A stretch of 64,000 nucleotides of DNA, taken from NCBI RefSeq assembly GCF_900141885.1, contig NZ_FQYY01000004.1:125277-189276 (forward strand). The letters are read 5' to 3'. Position numbers and translations under genes: made by a program. Below the pieces are notes generated by a model. That model worked only from the letters and a program-made list of their open reading frames with translations. It was not told the origin of the DNA and searched no databases. This document shows positions 16,767-25,272 of this stretch, in pieces. The DNA is from Mesonia phycicola (GTDB taxonomy: Bacteria; Bacteroidota; Bacteroidia; Flavobacteriales; Flavobacteriaceae). Numbering within the stretch: the stretch's first letter is position 1; every line of letters starts with the position of its first letter.

Positions 16767-18077
16767 TTAAGATCTAGTAATTTTAGCTCCTATTTTTCTT
16801 AATCTACCATCAATATCTTCATAACCTCTATCAATCTGTTCTATATTATGAATTGTAGAAGTTCCTTTAGCAGAAAGTGCTGCAATTAATAAAGATATAC
16901 CCGCTCTAATATCTGGGCTTGTCATTGTAGTTGCTTTTAATTGAGATTCAAAATTATGGCCAATTACAGTAGCCCTGTGCGGATCACACAATATAATTTT
17001 AGCTCCCATATCTATTAATTTATCTACAAAAAACAATCTACTTTCAAACATTTTTTGGTGTATAAGTACACTTCCCTTTGCCTGAGTTGCTACTACCAAC
17101 ATAATACTTAATAAATCTGGAGTAAAACCTGGCCAAGGTGAATCACTTATATTCATAATAGATCCATCAATAAAACTTTGTACTTCATACCCATTTTTGT
17201 GAGCAGGAATGTAAATATCATCTCCTTTTTTCTCTATAGTTATTCCTAATTTTCTAAATGTATTAGGTATTAACCCTAAATTATCCCAGCTTACATTTTT
17301 TATAGTAATTTCACTTTTAGTCATTGCCGCTAGTCCAATCCAAGATCCAATCTCAATCATATCTGGTAAAATAGTATGCGTACAACCACCTAACTCTTTT
17401 ACGCCTGTTATTTTAAGCATATTAGAACCTATACCATCTATCTTCGCTCCCATAGAAACCAACATTTTACAAAGTTGTTGTAAATATGGCTCACAAGCTG
17501 CATTGTAAATAGTTGTTTCTCCTTCTGCATGCACTGCTGCCATAACAATATTAGCAGTACCTGTTACAGAAGCTTCTTCTAAAAGCATGTAAGTACCTTT
17601 TAGACCTTTTGGAGCTTCTACTCCATAAAAACGTTCTTCTTTATTGTATCTAAATTTAGCTCCTAATTTAATAAAACCTTCAAAATGGGTATCTAATCTT
17701 CTTCTACCAATTTTATCTCCTCCTGGACGTGGTATATAACCTTTACCAAATCTTCCTAAAAGCGGACCAACAATCATAATAGAACCTCTAAGGCCACTAC
17801 CTTCTTCTTTAAATTGTTCGCTTTCTAAATAATCTAAATTTAAAGCGTCACTTTTAAAACTATAACTTCCTTTACCTAATTTTTGAATTTTTACACCTAG
17901 GTTACTTAAGATTTCAATTAATTTATTGACATCTCTAATATCTGGGATATTATTAATTGTAACGGTATCATTAGTTAAAAGTACTGCGCATAAAATTTGA
18001 AGCGCTTCATTTTTAGCACCTTGAGGTTGAATATCTCCTTTTAAAGAGTGACCTCCTTCAATTTGAAATGTAGCCAT
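16767..18077 (-). CDS. murA: UDP-N-acetylglucosamine 1-carboxyvinyltransferase MurA (Asp variant)
   Basis: A 436-residue EPSP-synthase-fold enzyme that transfers enolpyruvate to UDP-GlcNAc, the first committed step of peptidoglycan synthesis, in the cytoplasm. Recognisable blocks are GAKNEALQ, GSGLRGSIMIVGPLLGRFG, ITGVKELGG and SDIRAGISLLIAAL. In the active-site loop the usual Cys (Cys115 in E. coli) is Asp121 (RPGGDKIGRRRL). This natural Cys-to-Asp change is known to make MurA insensitive to fosfomycin in other bacteria. It follows the DUF4290 gene by 14 bases. Confidence 0.96.
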   Translation of the reverse strand: MATFQIEGGHSLKGDIQPQGAKNEALQILCAVLLTNDTVTINNIPDIRDVNKLIEILSNLGVKIQKLGKGSYSFKSDALNLDYLESEQFKEEGSGLRGSIMIVGPLLGRFGKGYIPRPGGDKIGRRRLDTHFEGFIKLGAKFRYNKEERFYGVEAPKGLKGTYMLLEEASVTGTANIVMAAVHAEGETTIYNAACEPYLQQLCKMLVSMGAKIDGIGSNMLKITGVKELGGCTHTILPDMIEIGSWIGLAAMTKSEITIKNVSWDNLGLIPNTFRKLGITIEKKGDDIYIPAHKNGYEVQSFIDGSIMNISDSPWPGFTPDLLSIMLVVATQAKGSVLIHQKMFESRLFFVDKLIDMGAKIILCDPHRATVIGHNFESQLKATTMTSPDIRAGISLLIAALSAKGTSTIHNIEQIDRGYEDIDGRLRKIGAKITRS

Positions 18078-18091
18078 AATTGGTTAAAATA

Positions 18092-18751
18092 TTAATAGCG
18101 CTTACGCCCTCTATTATTATTGTTATTTTTTGATTTTTTGTGTGGTGATTGTTTGTAACTAGAACTGCTACTTTTTCGTTTATTTCTTAATAGATCTGAA
18201 GCATCAGATAGATCTTCTTCTTTTTTATTAAGGTTAAATTTACCGTCACTCAACTCGTATAAATGATTAAAAATTACTTTATCATCTACGGTGTCTCTAT
18301 TCCAGTTTAAATAGCATTTTTTCATATGATTGGCAATAGTATATACTAAACCTTCTCGTAAAGGGCCTTCTTCTAGTTTTATTGCTTCATCTATCATTCG
18401 CTTAATATTGTTTCCGTAGAAACGATATTTAGGAAAATTTTGAGGATATGCTAATGGGTCTGGAGCCTTTTGCAGTTCTTCTCTAGAGGGTTTTGGGTAA
18501 GGTGATTCTACATCTAATTTAAAATCACTTATCATAAATAATTGATCCCATAATTTGTGTTGAAAATCTGGCACGTCTCTTAAATGAGGGTTTAAATTAC
18601 CCATTACTGCTATAATAGATTTTGCTACCTCATTACGCTCCTTATCATCTTCTATGCTTACAGCATGCTCAACCATTTTTTGAATATGTCTTCCATATTC
18701 AGGAATGATTAATTTGCTTCTCTCTGAATTATATTCTAAATCGTATATCAA
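18092..18751 (-). CDS. DUF4290 family protein
   Basis: A 219-residue protein beginning MIYDLEYNSERSKLIIPEYG with RHIQKMVEHAVSIEDDKERN and VMGNLNPHLRDVPDFQHKLW, the hallmarks of DUF4290. The last 40 residues are low-complexity and strongly basic (SSSSSYKQSPHKKSKNN, ending RGRKRY), which suggests nucleic-acid or polyanion contact. DUF4290 next to murA is a recurrent Bacteroidota arrangement, from memory. The function is unknown. Confidence 0.85.
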   Translation of the reverse strand: MIYDLEYNSERSKLIIPEYGRHIQKMVEHAVSIEDDKERNEVAKSIIAVMGNLNPHLRDVPDFQHKLWDQLFMISDFKLDVESPYPKPSREELQKAPDPLAYPQNFPKYRFYGNNIKRMIDEAIKLEEGPLREGLVYTIANHMKKCYLNWNRDTVDDKVIFNHLYELSDGKFNLNKKEEDLSDASDLLRNKRKSSSSSYKQSPHKKSKNNNNNRGRKRY

Positions 18752-18863
18752 AACTGAAGTTTACTAAATTTTAGTTATTAGGTTATTTGTAGTTGCCATA
18801 ACCTTGTTAGCGCAAAATAACAAATTAAATTGAAGGATTGTTAAAAAAAAGAATAATAAATGG

Positions 18864-19157
18864 TTAAAGAGAGATTACTCCTTCTATTTTATTACCAACT
18901 TCTTTATATTTTTCTATTACGTGCTCTGCATTATTCATTTTCACATTAATAGATATACTAGTGTATTTGCCTTTAGAAGATTGTTTTGTATGAATTACAG
19001 CCCCCATATTATCAAAAATGTTTTCTAGTTCTGCTATCTTTTGATTATCTGAAGGAACTATAAATTTGTAAAGATATTCACTTGGCCAAGTGGTGCTTTC
19101 TTCTAACTTATCACGGAGTTTACTATAAAATTCTTCCGGATTTTGATTTATACTCAT
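18864..19157 (-). CDS. DUF493 (YbeD-like) family protein
   Basis: A 97-residue ferredoxin-like-fold protein. FYSKLRDKLEE at the start, a WPSEYLYKFIVPS block, KGKYTSISINVKM and a C-terminal helix fit DUF493, whose members are proposed to be ACT-like regulators. A minus-strand TATCTTTG element (19181-19188) fits a -7 box 24 bases before the ATG. Confidence 0.85.
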   Translation of the reverse strand: MSINQNPEEFYSKLRDKLEESTTWPSEYLYKFIVPSDNQKIAELENIFDNMGAVIHTKQSSKGKYTSISINVKMNNAEHVIEKYKEVGNKIEGVISL

Positions 19158-19180
19158 AAAATGCGTTCTTTTTTGTCTTA

Positions 19181-19188
19181 CAAAGATA
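19181..19188 (-). promoter_or_regulatory. -7 element for the DUF493 gene
   Basis: Minus-strand TATCTTTG matches TAnnTTTG. No convincing -33 TTG is present. Confidence 0.4.
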
Positions 19189-19236
19189 ATGTAATTAAGC
19201 TATTTTTTTAAATTGCCTATAATTAAATAAAGAGTA

Positions 19237-19776
19237 ATGCATAAACATTCAAAAATTGTAATTCTTGGAGGTCCTGGTACAGGTAAATCTTCTGTTTTAC
19301 AAGAATTAGAAGATAGAGGTTACACGTGTTTTAAAGAGGTTTCTAGAGAAATTATTTTAAAAGCACAAAAAGATGGGATAGAGCAGTTATTTTTAACTAA
19401 TCCCTTATTATTTAGTGAAAAGCTTTTAGAAGGAAGAATTTTTCAGTTTAATGAAGCTACTAAGGTAAATCAACCTGTTTTTATAGATAGAGGGATACCA
19501 GATATTAGTGCGTATATGGATTTTAAAAAAGAAAATTACCCATCTTCTTTTACAGAAGCAAACAAATCTTATAAATATCACCAAGCTTTTATTTTACCTA
19601 TTTGGCCTGATATATACACATCTGATAATGAAAGATATGAAAGTTTAGAAGAAGCTTTTGAAATTGAAAAAAATTTAATTAAAACATATTCAGATTTAGA
19701 TTATCAATTAATAGAAGTACCTAAACTAAGTGTAAAAGAACGAGCTGATTTTATCTTAAAAAACATAGAACAATAA
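19237..19776 (+). CDS. AAA_28/NadR-like P-loop ATPase
   Basis: A 179-residue ATPase with Walker A GGPGTGKSS (11-19), an early EVSREII segment and a later FIDRGIPDISAYM block typical of the AAA_28 (NadR/Ttd14-like) kinase-ATPase group. It may phosphorylate a small molecule or act as a nucleotide-dependent switch; the substrate is unknown. Its TAA stop (19774-19776) overlaps the apparent ATA start of recQ (ATAA). Its 3' end contains A-AAA-AAC at 19758-19764 in the phase needed for -1 slippage into the recQ frame. Confidence 0.82.
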   Translation: MHKHSKIVILGGPGTGKSSVLQELEDRGYTCFKEVSREIILKAQKDGIEQLFLTNPLLFSEKLLEGRIFQFNEATKVNQPVFIDRGIPDISAYMDFKKENYPSSFTEANKSYKYHQAFILPIWPDIYTSDNERYESLEEAFEIEKNLIKTYSDLDYQLIEVPKLSVKERADFILKNIEQ

Positions 19777-21674
19777 ATAGTCCTGAAGAAATATTAAAAA
19801 AATACTGGGGTTATTCTCAGTTTAGACCTTCTCAAAAAGAAGTGATATCTTACATTCTTCAGCAAGAAGATGTAATAGCGCTAATGCCTACTGGTGGTGG
19901 TAAATCTATATGTTTTCAGGTACCTGCAATGCTTACTAAAGGTATTTGTATTGTAATTTCTCCATTATTAGCGTTAATGCAAGATCAAGTTAATAATTTA
20001 ATGCAACGCGGTATCCCTGCTTTAATGTTACAAAGCGGGATTAGTTATAGTGATCTAGATAAAATACTAGATAATTGTATTTACGGTAAGTACAAATTTT
20101 TATACTTGTCACCAGAAAGACTTCAACAAGAATTAGTACAGGCACGTTTAAAGTTAATGAACGTTAATTATTTAGTTGTAGATGAAGCCCATTGTATATC
20201 TGAATGGGGAAATGATTTTAGACCTGCTTATCAAAATATTATTTCTTTTAAAAATTTACACCCAAACGTAAAAACCATAGCACTTACCGCTACTGCAACA
20301 GACAGGGTTGTGAGTGATATGGTAAAATATCTAGACATACCTAATACTAAAGTTTTTAAACAAAGTTTTAAAAGAGATAACTTACATTTAATTTCTGAAA
20401 ACTTTGAAGACAAAAACTACAAAATAGTTCAGTTTTTAAATAAAAATGCAGGTTCTAGTATTGTTTATGTAAGAAACAGAAGCGCTACAGAAGAACTTAG
20501 TAATTTTTTAAAATCTAACAACATCTCTGCTTCCCCATTTCACGGTGGTTTAAATAATGTACAAAAAAACAAATTACTTCAAGATTGGCTAGCAGAAAAA
20601 ACAAGAGTTATGGTAGCTACCAATGCATTTGGTATGGGCATAGATAAAGCTAATGTAAGAAATGTTATACACTACCATTTACCAGAAAGTTTAGAGAGTT
20701 TTTTTCAAGAAGCTGGTAGAGCTGGTAGAGACGATAAAGCCGCAAATGCTTATCTTATTTTTAATAATTCAGATATTTTAAGACTAAAAAAACAGTTTTT
20801 AGAAACATTACCAACTGTAGAAGATGTAAAATTAGTCTACAAAAAATTAAATGCATACTTCTCTATTCCTTTTGGGGAAGGTAAAGAAGAATTGCACAAT
20901 TTTAACTTTTTAGAATTTTGTAAAAACTACCAATTACACTCGGTAAAAACTTTTCAGGTTTTACAACTTTTAGATAGAGCAAGTATTCTTACATTGAAAA
21001 AAGAATACAAACAACATATAGAAATTCAATTTAAAATAAATGCAAAACAAGTAGATTATTTTGAAAGTGCTAATCCCAAATACTTTCAGTTATTACAAGT
21101 ATTAACTAGAAGTTTCTCTGGTATTTTTGATCAATTTCTAGCATTAGATTTAAAAGAACTTCAATATAAAACAGGACATTCTTTAAGCGAAATAAAAATT
21201 CAGTTAAACGAGTTAAAGAATCAAGAAATATTAAATTTAAACGTTATAGATCAAGATACTTCAGTGTATTTTTTAGAACCAAGAGAAGACGATGTAACGA
21301 TAAACCCATTAATACCCTACATACGTCAGCAATTTCAGAATAAAGAAAGTAAAGTAAATGCAGTTTTAAATTATATAGAAAATAATACAGATTGCAAAAT
21401 GGTGCAACTTCTCTCCTACTTTGGAGAAGTGAATTTAAAAGATTGTAAAAAATGCTCTGTATGTATTTCTAAAAATAAAAAAACAAGCAACCTATCTAAC
21501 AAACGCAAAATAGCACTAGAAATACTTAAAATATTAACCTACAAACCAGCTACATCTAGAGAAATTTTACAACAATTAAAATATGAAGAAATTATAGTTC
21601 TAGATATTCTTCAGCAATTATTAGATATAGATAAAGTTGAGTTAACTTCAGATAAAAAATTTAAAATAAAATGA
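19773..21674 (+). CDS. recQ: RecQ-family ATP-dependent DNA helicase (non-standard start)
   Basis: About 633 residues if started at the ATA at 19773. Motif 0 (YWGYSQFRPSQ, about 11-21), Walker A MPTGGGKS, VVDEAHCISEWGNDFRP, TATATDRV, FHGGL, MVATNAFGMGID and EAGRAGRD identify a RecQ 3'-5' helicase. A zinc module with two C-x2-C-like Cys pairs and a C-terminal winged/HRDC-like region follow. The first standard start in frame is GTG at 19842, which removes motif 0 and cannot be the full protein. No ATG, GTG or TTG occurs in the open frame between 19749 and 19842. The end overlaps fmt by four bases (ATGA). Confidence 0.85.
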   Translation: MNSPEEILKKYWGYSQFRPSQKEVISYILQQEDVIALMPTGGGKSICFQVPAMLTKGICIVISPLLALMQDQVNNLMQRGIPALMLQSGISYSDLDKILDNCIYGKYKFLYLSPERLQQELVQARLKLMNVNYLVVDEAHCISEWGNDFRPAYQNIISFKNLHPNVKTIALTATATDRVVSDMVKYLDIPNTKVFKQSFKRDNLHLISENFEDKNYKIVQFLNKNAGSSIVYVRNRSATEELSNFLKSNNISASPFHGGLNNVQKNKLLQDWLAEKTRVMVATNAFGMGIDKANVRNVIHYHLPESLESFFQEAGRAGRDDKAANAYLIFNNSDILRLKKQFLETLPTVEDVKLVYKKLNAYFSIPFGEGKEELHNFNFLEFCKNYQLHSVKTFQVLQLLDRASILTLKKEYKQHIEIQFKINAKQVDYFESANPKYFQLLQVLTRSFSGIFDQFLALDLKELQYKTGHSLSEIKIQLNELKNQEILNLNVIDQDTSVYFLEPREDDVTINPLIPYIRQQFQNKESKVNAVLNYIENNTDCKMVQLLSYFGEVNLKDCKKCSVCISKNKKTSNLSNKRKIALEILKILTYKPATSREILQQLKYEEIIVLDILQQLLDIDKVELTSDKKFKIK

Positions 21675-22618
21675 AAGATTTAAGAATATTATTTATGGGA
21701 ACTCCAGACTTTGCAGTGACCATTTTAAATAAAATTGTAGAAAGTAATTATAATGTAGTTGGTGCCGTCACCGCAGTAGATAAGCCTGCAGGAAGAGGAC
21801 AAAAATTGAGAGCTTCTGCCGTAAAACAAGCTGCGCAAGACCATAAAATAGAAGTTTTACAACCCACCAATTTAAAATCTGATGAATTTCAAGAAGATTT
21901 AAAAAGGCTAAACCCTAATTTAATAATTGTAGTGGCATTTAGAATGCTACCTAAAAAAGTGTGGAATTTCCCTGAGCTAGGTACTTTTAACCTACACGCC
22001 TCTCTTTTACCACAATATAGAGGAGCCGCACCAATTAATTGGGCTATTATAAATGGAGAAGAAAAAACTGGAGTAACTACTTTTTTTATTGATGAAAAAA
22101 TAGATACTGGTGAAATTATTAGCAAAGAAGAAATTGCAATAGAAGAAAAAGAAAACGCAGGCTCTTTACACGATAAACTAATGCATTTAGGAGCAAGTTT
22201 AGTTGTGGATACACTTTTACATATTCAAAAAGGTGAAATCTCTCCAAAAGTACAAACTGAAGACAAAAACTTAAAAACTGCCTATAAACTTAATAGTGAA
22301 AACACTAAAATTGATTGGAAACAACCAAGTAAAACAATTTTTAACTTAGTGAGAGGTTTGAGCCCATATCCAGTTGCTTGGACGTATTTAAAAAACGGAG
22401 ACAAAGAGTTACGCTGTAAAATTTACAAAGCAGATTATATTTTAGAAAACCACGAAATAGAAATTGGTAAAGTTTCTATTGAAGAGAAAAAACTTAAAGT
22501 TGCTACTAATGATGGTTTTCTATTAATTGAAGAAATACAACTACCTGGAAAAAAGAAATTAACAACCAAAGAACTTTTAAACGGATTTACTTTAGAAGAG
22601 CAAGCAAAAATGTTGTAA
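21671..22618 (+). CDS. fmt: Methionyl-tRNA formyltransferase
   Basis: A 315-residue enzyme that formylates Met-tRNA(fMet) using 10-formyltetrahydrofolate. The start is MKDLRILFMGTPDFA. The active-site block is FNLHASLLPQYRGAAPINW with the conserved Asn, His, SLLPxYRG, and a downstream Asp in DEKIDTGEII. The C-terminal OB-fold is retained. The length is standard. The ATG lies within the recQ stop (ATGA), so it is translationally coupled. Confidence 0.96.
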   Translation: MKDLRILFMGTPDFAVTILNKIVESNYNVVGAVTAVDKPAGRGQKLRASAVKQAAQDHKIEVLQPTNLKSDEFQEDLKRLNPNLIIVVAFRMLPKKVWNFPELGTFNLHASLLPQYRGAAPINWAIINGEEKTGVTTFFIDEKIDTGEIISKEEIAIEEKENAGSLHDKLMHLGASLVVDTLLHIQKGEISPKVQTEDKNLKTAYKLNSENTKIDWKQPSKTIFNLVRGLSPYPVAWTYLKNGDKELRCKIYKADYILENHEIEIGKVSIEEKKLKVATNDGFLLIEEIQLPGKKKLTTKELLNGFTLEEQAKML

Positions 22619-22723
22619 ACCCTTGTAAATAGTGAAGTGATTAAATTTTTTAAAAATACAAGATTGTTTTATTAACAATATCACTAAGTTATTAACAATT
22701 ATCGTCATTTCATTTGCTATTGC

Positions 22724-22753
22724 TTGCATAGATTAGAATTCCGTATAAATTTG
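22724..22753 (+). promoter_or_regulatory. Promoter of the HU gene
   Basis: TTG (22724-22726), 19-base spacer and TAAATTTG (22746-22753) match the Bacteroidota consensus. The predicted leader to 22804 is about 45 bases. The rest of 22619-22803 shows no gene. Confidence 0.7.
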
Positions 22754-22803
22754 TAGAGGAATTCATTAAATGTTTAACCAACACTTAGTTTAAATTAAAA
22801 ATT

Positions 22804-23076
22804 ATGAACAAAACGAATTTAATTGATGCAATGGCAGAAGATGCTGGTATCTCAAAAGCAGCTGCTAAAAAAGCATTAGAATCTTTCTTAGAAAATATTG
22901 AAGGCTCTCTTAAAAAAGGAGATAGAGTTTCTCTAGTGGGGTTTGGATCTTGGTCTGTATCTAAAAGAGCCGCTCGTGAAGGTAGAAACCCACAAACAGG
23001 AAAAACTATCAAAATTGCTGCTAAAAACGTTGTAAAGTTTAAAGCTGGATCAGAATTACAAAAATCAGTTAATTAA
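22804..23076 (+). CDS. HU-family DNA-binding protein
   Basis: A 90-residue histone-like protein. [27 protein letters not shown] is the dimerisation half. [30 protein letters not shown] is the beta-arm with the conserved RNPQTG tip that intercalates into DNA. It compacts and bends DNA in the nucleoid. It forms a single-gene unit with its own promoter and terminator. Confidence 0.95.
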   Translation: MNKTNLIDAMAEDAGISKAAAKKALESFLENIEGSLKKGDRVSLVGFGSWSVSKRAAREGRNPQTGKTIKIAAKNVVKFKAGSELQKSVN

Positions 23077-23104
23077 TTTTAATTAAACTGTATTTTACAA
23101 ATTA

Positions 23105-23139
23105 TAAAAAAAGCCTTTCTATTTAGAAAGGCTTTTTTT
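23105..23139 (+). terminator. Intrinsic terminator after HU
   Basis: AAGCCTTTCT (23111-23120) with AGAAAGGCTT (23125-23134), 4-base loop, T-tract downstream. Confidence 0.9.
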
Positions 23140-23210
23140 CTTGTTTTTTAATAAAATTTTATTGCATTTATAATTTTTTTAATTTAGATTTAATTCTAAA
23201 CACTAGCAAT

Positions 23211-23771
23211 TTGATATCATTACCACCAAATAAAGGCAAATTATTGGTTGCAGAACCATCTATTATAGGAGACATCTCTTTTAATAGATCTGTTGTTCTA
23301 TTAGCAGATCACAATACAGAAGGCTCTATTGGTTTTATACTCAATAAGCTTTTAGATTTTAATTTATCTGAACTTGTGCCCGGTGTAGAAAAAGATTTTA
23401 AAATTTATAACGGCGGCCCTGTAGAGCAAGATAATCTATACTTTATTCATAAAGTACCAGACCTTATACCAGGCAGTATTGAAATTGATAAAGGTATTTT
23501 TTGGGGAGGCAATTTTGAAGTTGTAAAAAGCTTAATTGCCAATAATCTTATTTTTGAAGAAGATATTAAGTTTTTTTTAGGTTACTCTGGGTGGGACACT
23601 AACCAATTAGATACAGAATTAAACGCTAATGCTTGGATAGTAATTGAAAACAAAGACAATAAAAACATTCTTCAAAAAAATAGTACAGATTTTTGGAAAG
23701 TTAAAATGCAAGAATTAGGCGGAGAGTATCTTATTTGGTCTAACGCTCCAGAAAACCCTAGTTATAATTAA
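23211..23771 (+). CDS. YqgE/AlgH family protein
   Basis: A 186-residue protein of the YqgE/AlgH (UPF0301) family: KGKLLVAEPSI, FNRSVVLLADHNTEGSIGFILNK, YNGGPVEQDNLYFIH and FLGYSGWDTNQLDTEL are the family blocks. The function is not established. The start is TTG at 23211, since no ATG or GTG exists between the upstream in-frame stop and the conserved KGKLLVAEP, and homologues begin M-I-S-L in the same way. It ends tail to tail with the aminotransferase gene, sharing TTAA. Confidence 0.88.
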   Translation: MISLPPNKGKLLVAEPSIIGDISFNRSVVLLADHNTEGSIGFILNKLLDFNLSELVPGVEKDFKIYNGGPVEQDNLYFIHKVPDLIPGSIEIDKGIFWGGNFEVVKSLIANNLIFEEDIKFFLGYSGWDTNQLDTELNANAWIVIENKDNKNILQKNSTDFWKVKMQELGGEYLIWSNAPENPSYN

Positions 23772-24613
23772 CCTAATCTCGCAGTAGTATTTAATTTTGC
23801 TAATAATTGCTTTGCTACAGTATTTGTAAAATTCTTCTTTCTATACTTAGTAATTGGCTGTATACCTGCAATAACATTAGTTATAAATAATTCATCTGCT
23901 TTTTGAAGTTCAAATGGAGATATAGAGGTTTCTTCTAATGTAAAATCGTCTAATTTCTTTATAATTTCAATTAGTTTCTTACGCGTAATACCATTTAAAC
24001 AACCATCTTTAATTGGTGCTGTTTTAATTACATTACCTTTTACTACAAATAAGTTGCCGTTTAATGCTTCTACAACACTCTTATTTTCATTAACTAAAAG
24101 ACAATTATCATAATCATTTTCTTCTGCAAAAATACTTCCTAATATATTGATTTGTTTTGCGGTAGATTTTAAGGTAGCCAATAAACCACTATTTACATAA
24201 TGATCTTTAAAAAGCTCTACTTCATAATTGTTTTCATTTAAAATATAGAAAGAGTTATTTAACTCATAAGTTCTTATACTATACCCTATTTCTCTAGTAG
24301 TTGGTTTGTATAAACCTCCAGACTTTCTAAAAACATTAATTTTTACTTTAACAGGTTTTTGAGATAGATTATTTTTTTCTATCAAGATTAAAATTTGTTC
24401 TTCTAGAAATTCAGGAGAAAACTCCATAGGTATCTCCATTCTCATAATACGCATAGAAGCCATTAACCTAAAGTAATGATCTTCCCAAAACATAATTTTA
24501 CCATTAATTACCCTTATAGTCTCAAAAAGACCATCTCCATAATTAAAAGATCTATTATCTAAGTTAATAGTTGCTTGCTGATCTTCTAAAATATCTCCTT
24601 CAAAATTAATCAT
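23768..24613 (-). CDS. Class IV aminotransferase (PabC/branched-chain aminotransferase type)
   Basis: A 281-residue PLP enzyme. NLDNRSFNYGDGLFETIRV is the class IV N-terminal block. Lys149 (LATLKSTAKQINILGS) is the expected Schiff-base lysine. ENKSVVEALNGNLFVVKG and GCLNGITRKKLIEI form the C-terminal cofactor region. Length and sequence fit 4-amino-4-deoxychorismate lyase or a small D-/branched-chain transaminase; these cannot be told apart from sequence alone. Its leader contains a terminator-like hairpin overlapping its own promoter. Confidence 0.88.
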   Translation of the reverse strand: MINFEGDILEDQQATINLDNRSFNYGDGLFETIRVINGKIMFWEDHYFRLMASMRIMRMEIPMEFSPEFLEEQILILIEKNNLSQKPVKVKINVFRKSGGLYKPTTREIGYSIRTYELNNSFYILNENNYEVELFKDHYVNSGLLATLKSTAKQINILGSIFAEENDYDNCLLVNENKSVVEALNGNLFVVKGNVIKTAPIKDGCLNGITRKKLIEIIKKLDDFTLEETSISPFELQKADELFITNVIAGIQPITKYRKKNFTNTVAKQLLAKLNTTARLG

Positions 24614-24644
24614 AAAAAAACCCCGTATTTAAGTAAAAACGGGG
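24614..24644 (-). terminator. Hairpin plus T-tract ending at the aminotransferase start codon
   Basis: On the minus strand CCCCGT (24639-24644) pairs with ACGGGG (24621-24626) and is followed by seven T that run straight into the ATG at 24611-24613. It can terminate readthrough from the START-like gene upstream. Confidence 0.75.
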
Positions 24645-24652
24645 CAAATATA
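24645..24652 (-). promoter_or_regulatory. -7 element of the aminotransferase gene
   Basis: Minus-strand TATATTTG is an exact TAnnTTTG match and abuts the hairpin, so transcription would begin inside the hairpin's first arm. No clear -33 TTG. Confidence 0.5.
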
Positions 24653-24670
24653 CTAAATTAAAAAAGTCTT

Positions 24671-25066
24671 TTACACAGAACCTAATACTTGTTTTAAATT
24701 TGAAATCATATTTTCCCAAAGCATCTTACCCTCTTTAATTTCATCTTCATCTTCAGCAAAATCTGTAATCATTAAAGAAACATCTTTAGTAATTTCATCT
24801 ACCTGTATACGTAATTCAAAAAAATAAGGATCACCTTCTTCTTCGTCTTCTAACCAACGAAGTTTAATACGTTCTCCGCTTTTTTTACTTACTAATTTTG
24901 CTTGTTCTTCACTACCTTCCCATATAAAAGTGAAAATTTCTCCTCTAGAGTTTACATTATCTGCATACCATTCGCTTAGACCTGAAGGAGTTGAAATATA
25001 TTGATATAAAAGTGATGGAGAAGCTTGAATAGGAAACTCCATTTCATATTTAGACTTTGTACTCAT
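24671..25066 (-). CDS. START-like (SRPBCC) domain protein
   Basis: From the ATG at 25064-25066 the product has 131 residues: MSTKSKYEMEFPIQASPSLL, a central SRPBCC/START-like fold (YISTPSGLSEWYADNV, FTFIWEGSEEQAKLVS), and a C-terminal helix WENMISNLKQVLG that closes the cavity. The open frame runs further upstream, but the extra 17 residues are not family-like. A hydrophobic ligand is expected by fold but not known. No partner is evident. Confidence 0.82.
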   Translation of the reverse strand: MSTKSKYEMEFPIQASPSLLYQYISTPSGLSEWYADNVNSRGEIFTFIWEGSEEQAKLVSKKSGERIKLRWLEDEEEGDPYFFELRIQVDEITKDVSLMITDFAEDEDEIKEGKMLWENMISNLKQVLGSV

Positions 25067-25150
25067 AAATGCTTTATTTGTTGAAAGGCAATATATATAT
25101 TCTTTGCCAACCCTCAAAAGAAAAATACTTATTTTATTTTTTAAAAGTTA

Positions 25151-25181
25151 TTTGGTAGAATATAAAATAATTCTATATTTG
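25151..25181 (+). promoter_or_regulatory. Promoter of tRNA-Met
   Basis: TTTG (25151-25154), 19-base spacer, TATATTTG (25174-25181). The -7 element ends 11 bases before the tRNA 5' end. Confidence 0.7.
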
Positions 25182-25192
25182 CACCCGCAAAC

Positions 25193-25266
25193 GGCGAGGT
25201 AGCTCAGTTGGTTAGAGCGTCGGATTCATAACCCGGAGGTCACGAGTTCAAATCTCGTTCTCGCTA
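25193..25266 (+). tRNA. tRNA-Met (CAT), elongator type
   Basis: A 74-base cloverleaf: acceptor GGCGAGG with TCTCGCT (G-T at both ends), D-arm GCTC/GAGC, anticodon loop TTCATAA with anticodon CAT, T-arm ACGAG-TTCAAAT-CTCGT, discriminator A. The CCA end is not encoded (ACTT). The pairing at position 1-72 and the D-arm argue against the initiator. A lysidine-modified tRNA-Ile(CAT) cannot be fully excluded. The anticodon stem carries an A31-C39 mismatch. Confidence 0.92.
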
Positions 25267-25272
25267 CTTATT

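Noticed and set aside
19749-19842. A designed ATPase-RecQ fusion by programmed frameshift as the main explanation
   Set aside because: No stimulating structure is visible downstream of the heptamer, the two families are normally separate proteins, and a one-base ATG-to-ATA change explains the data more simply. Kept only as an alternative in the finding.
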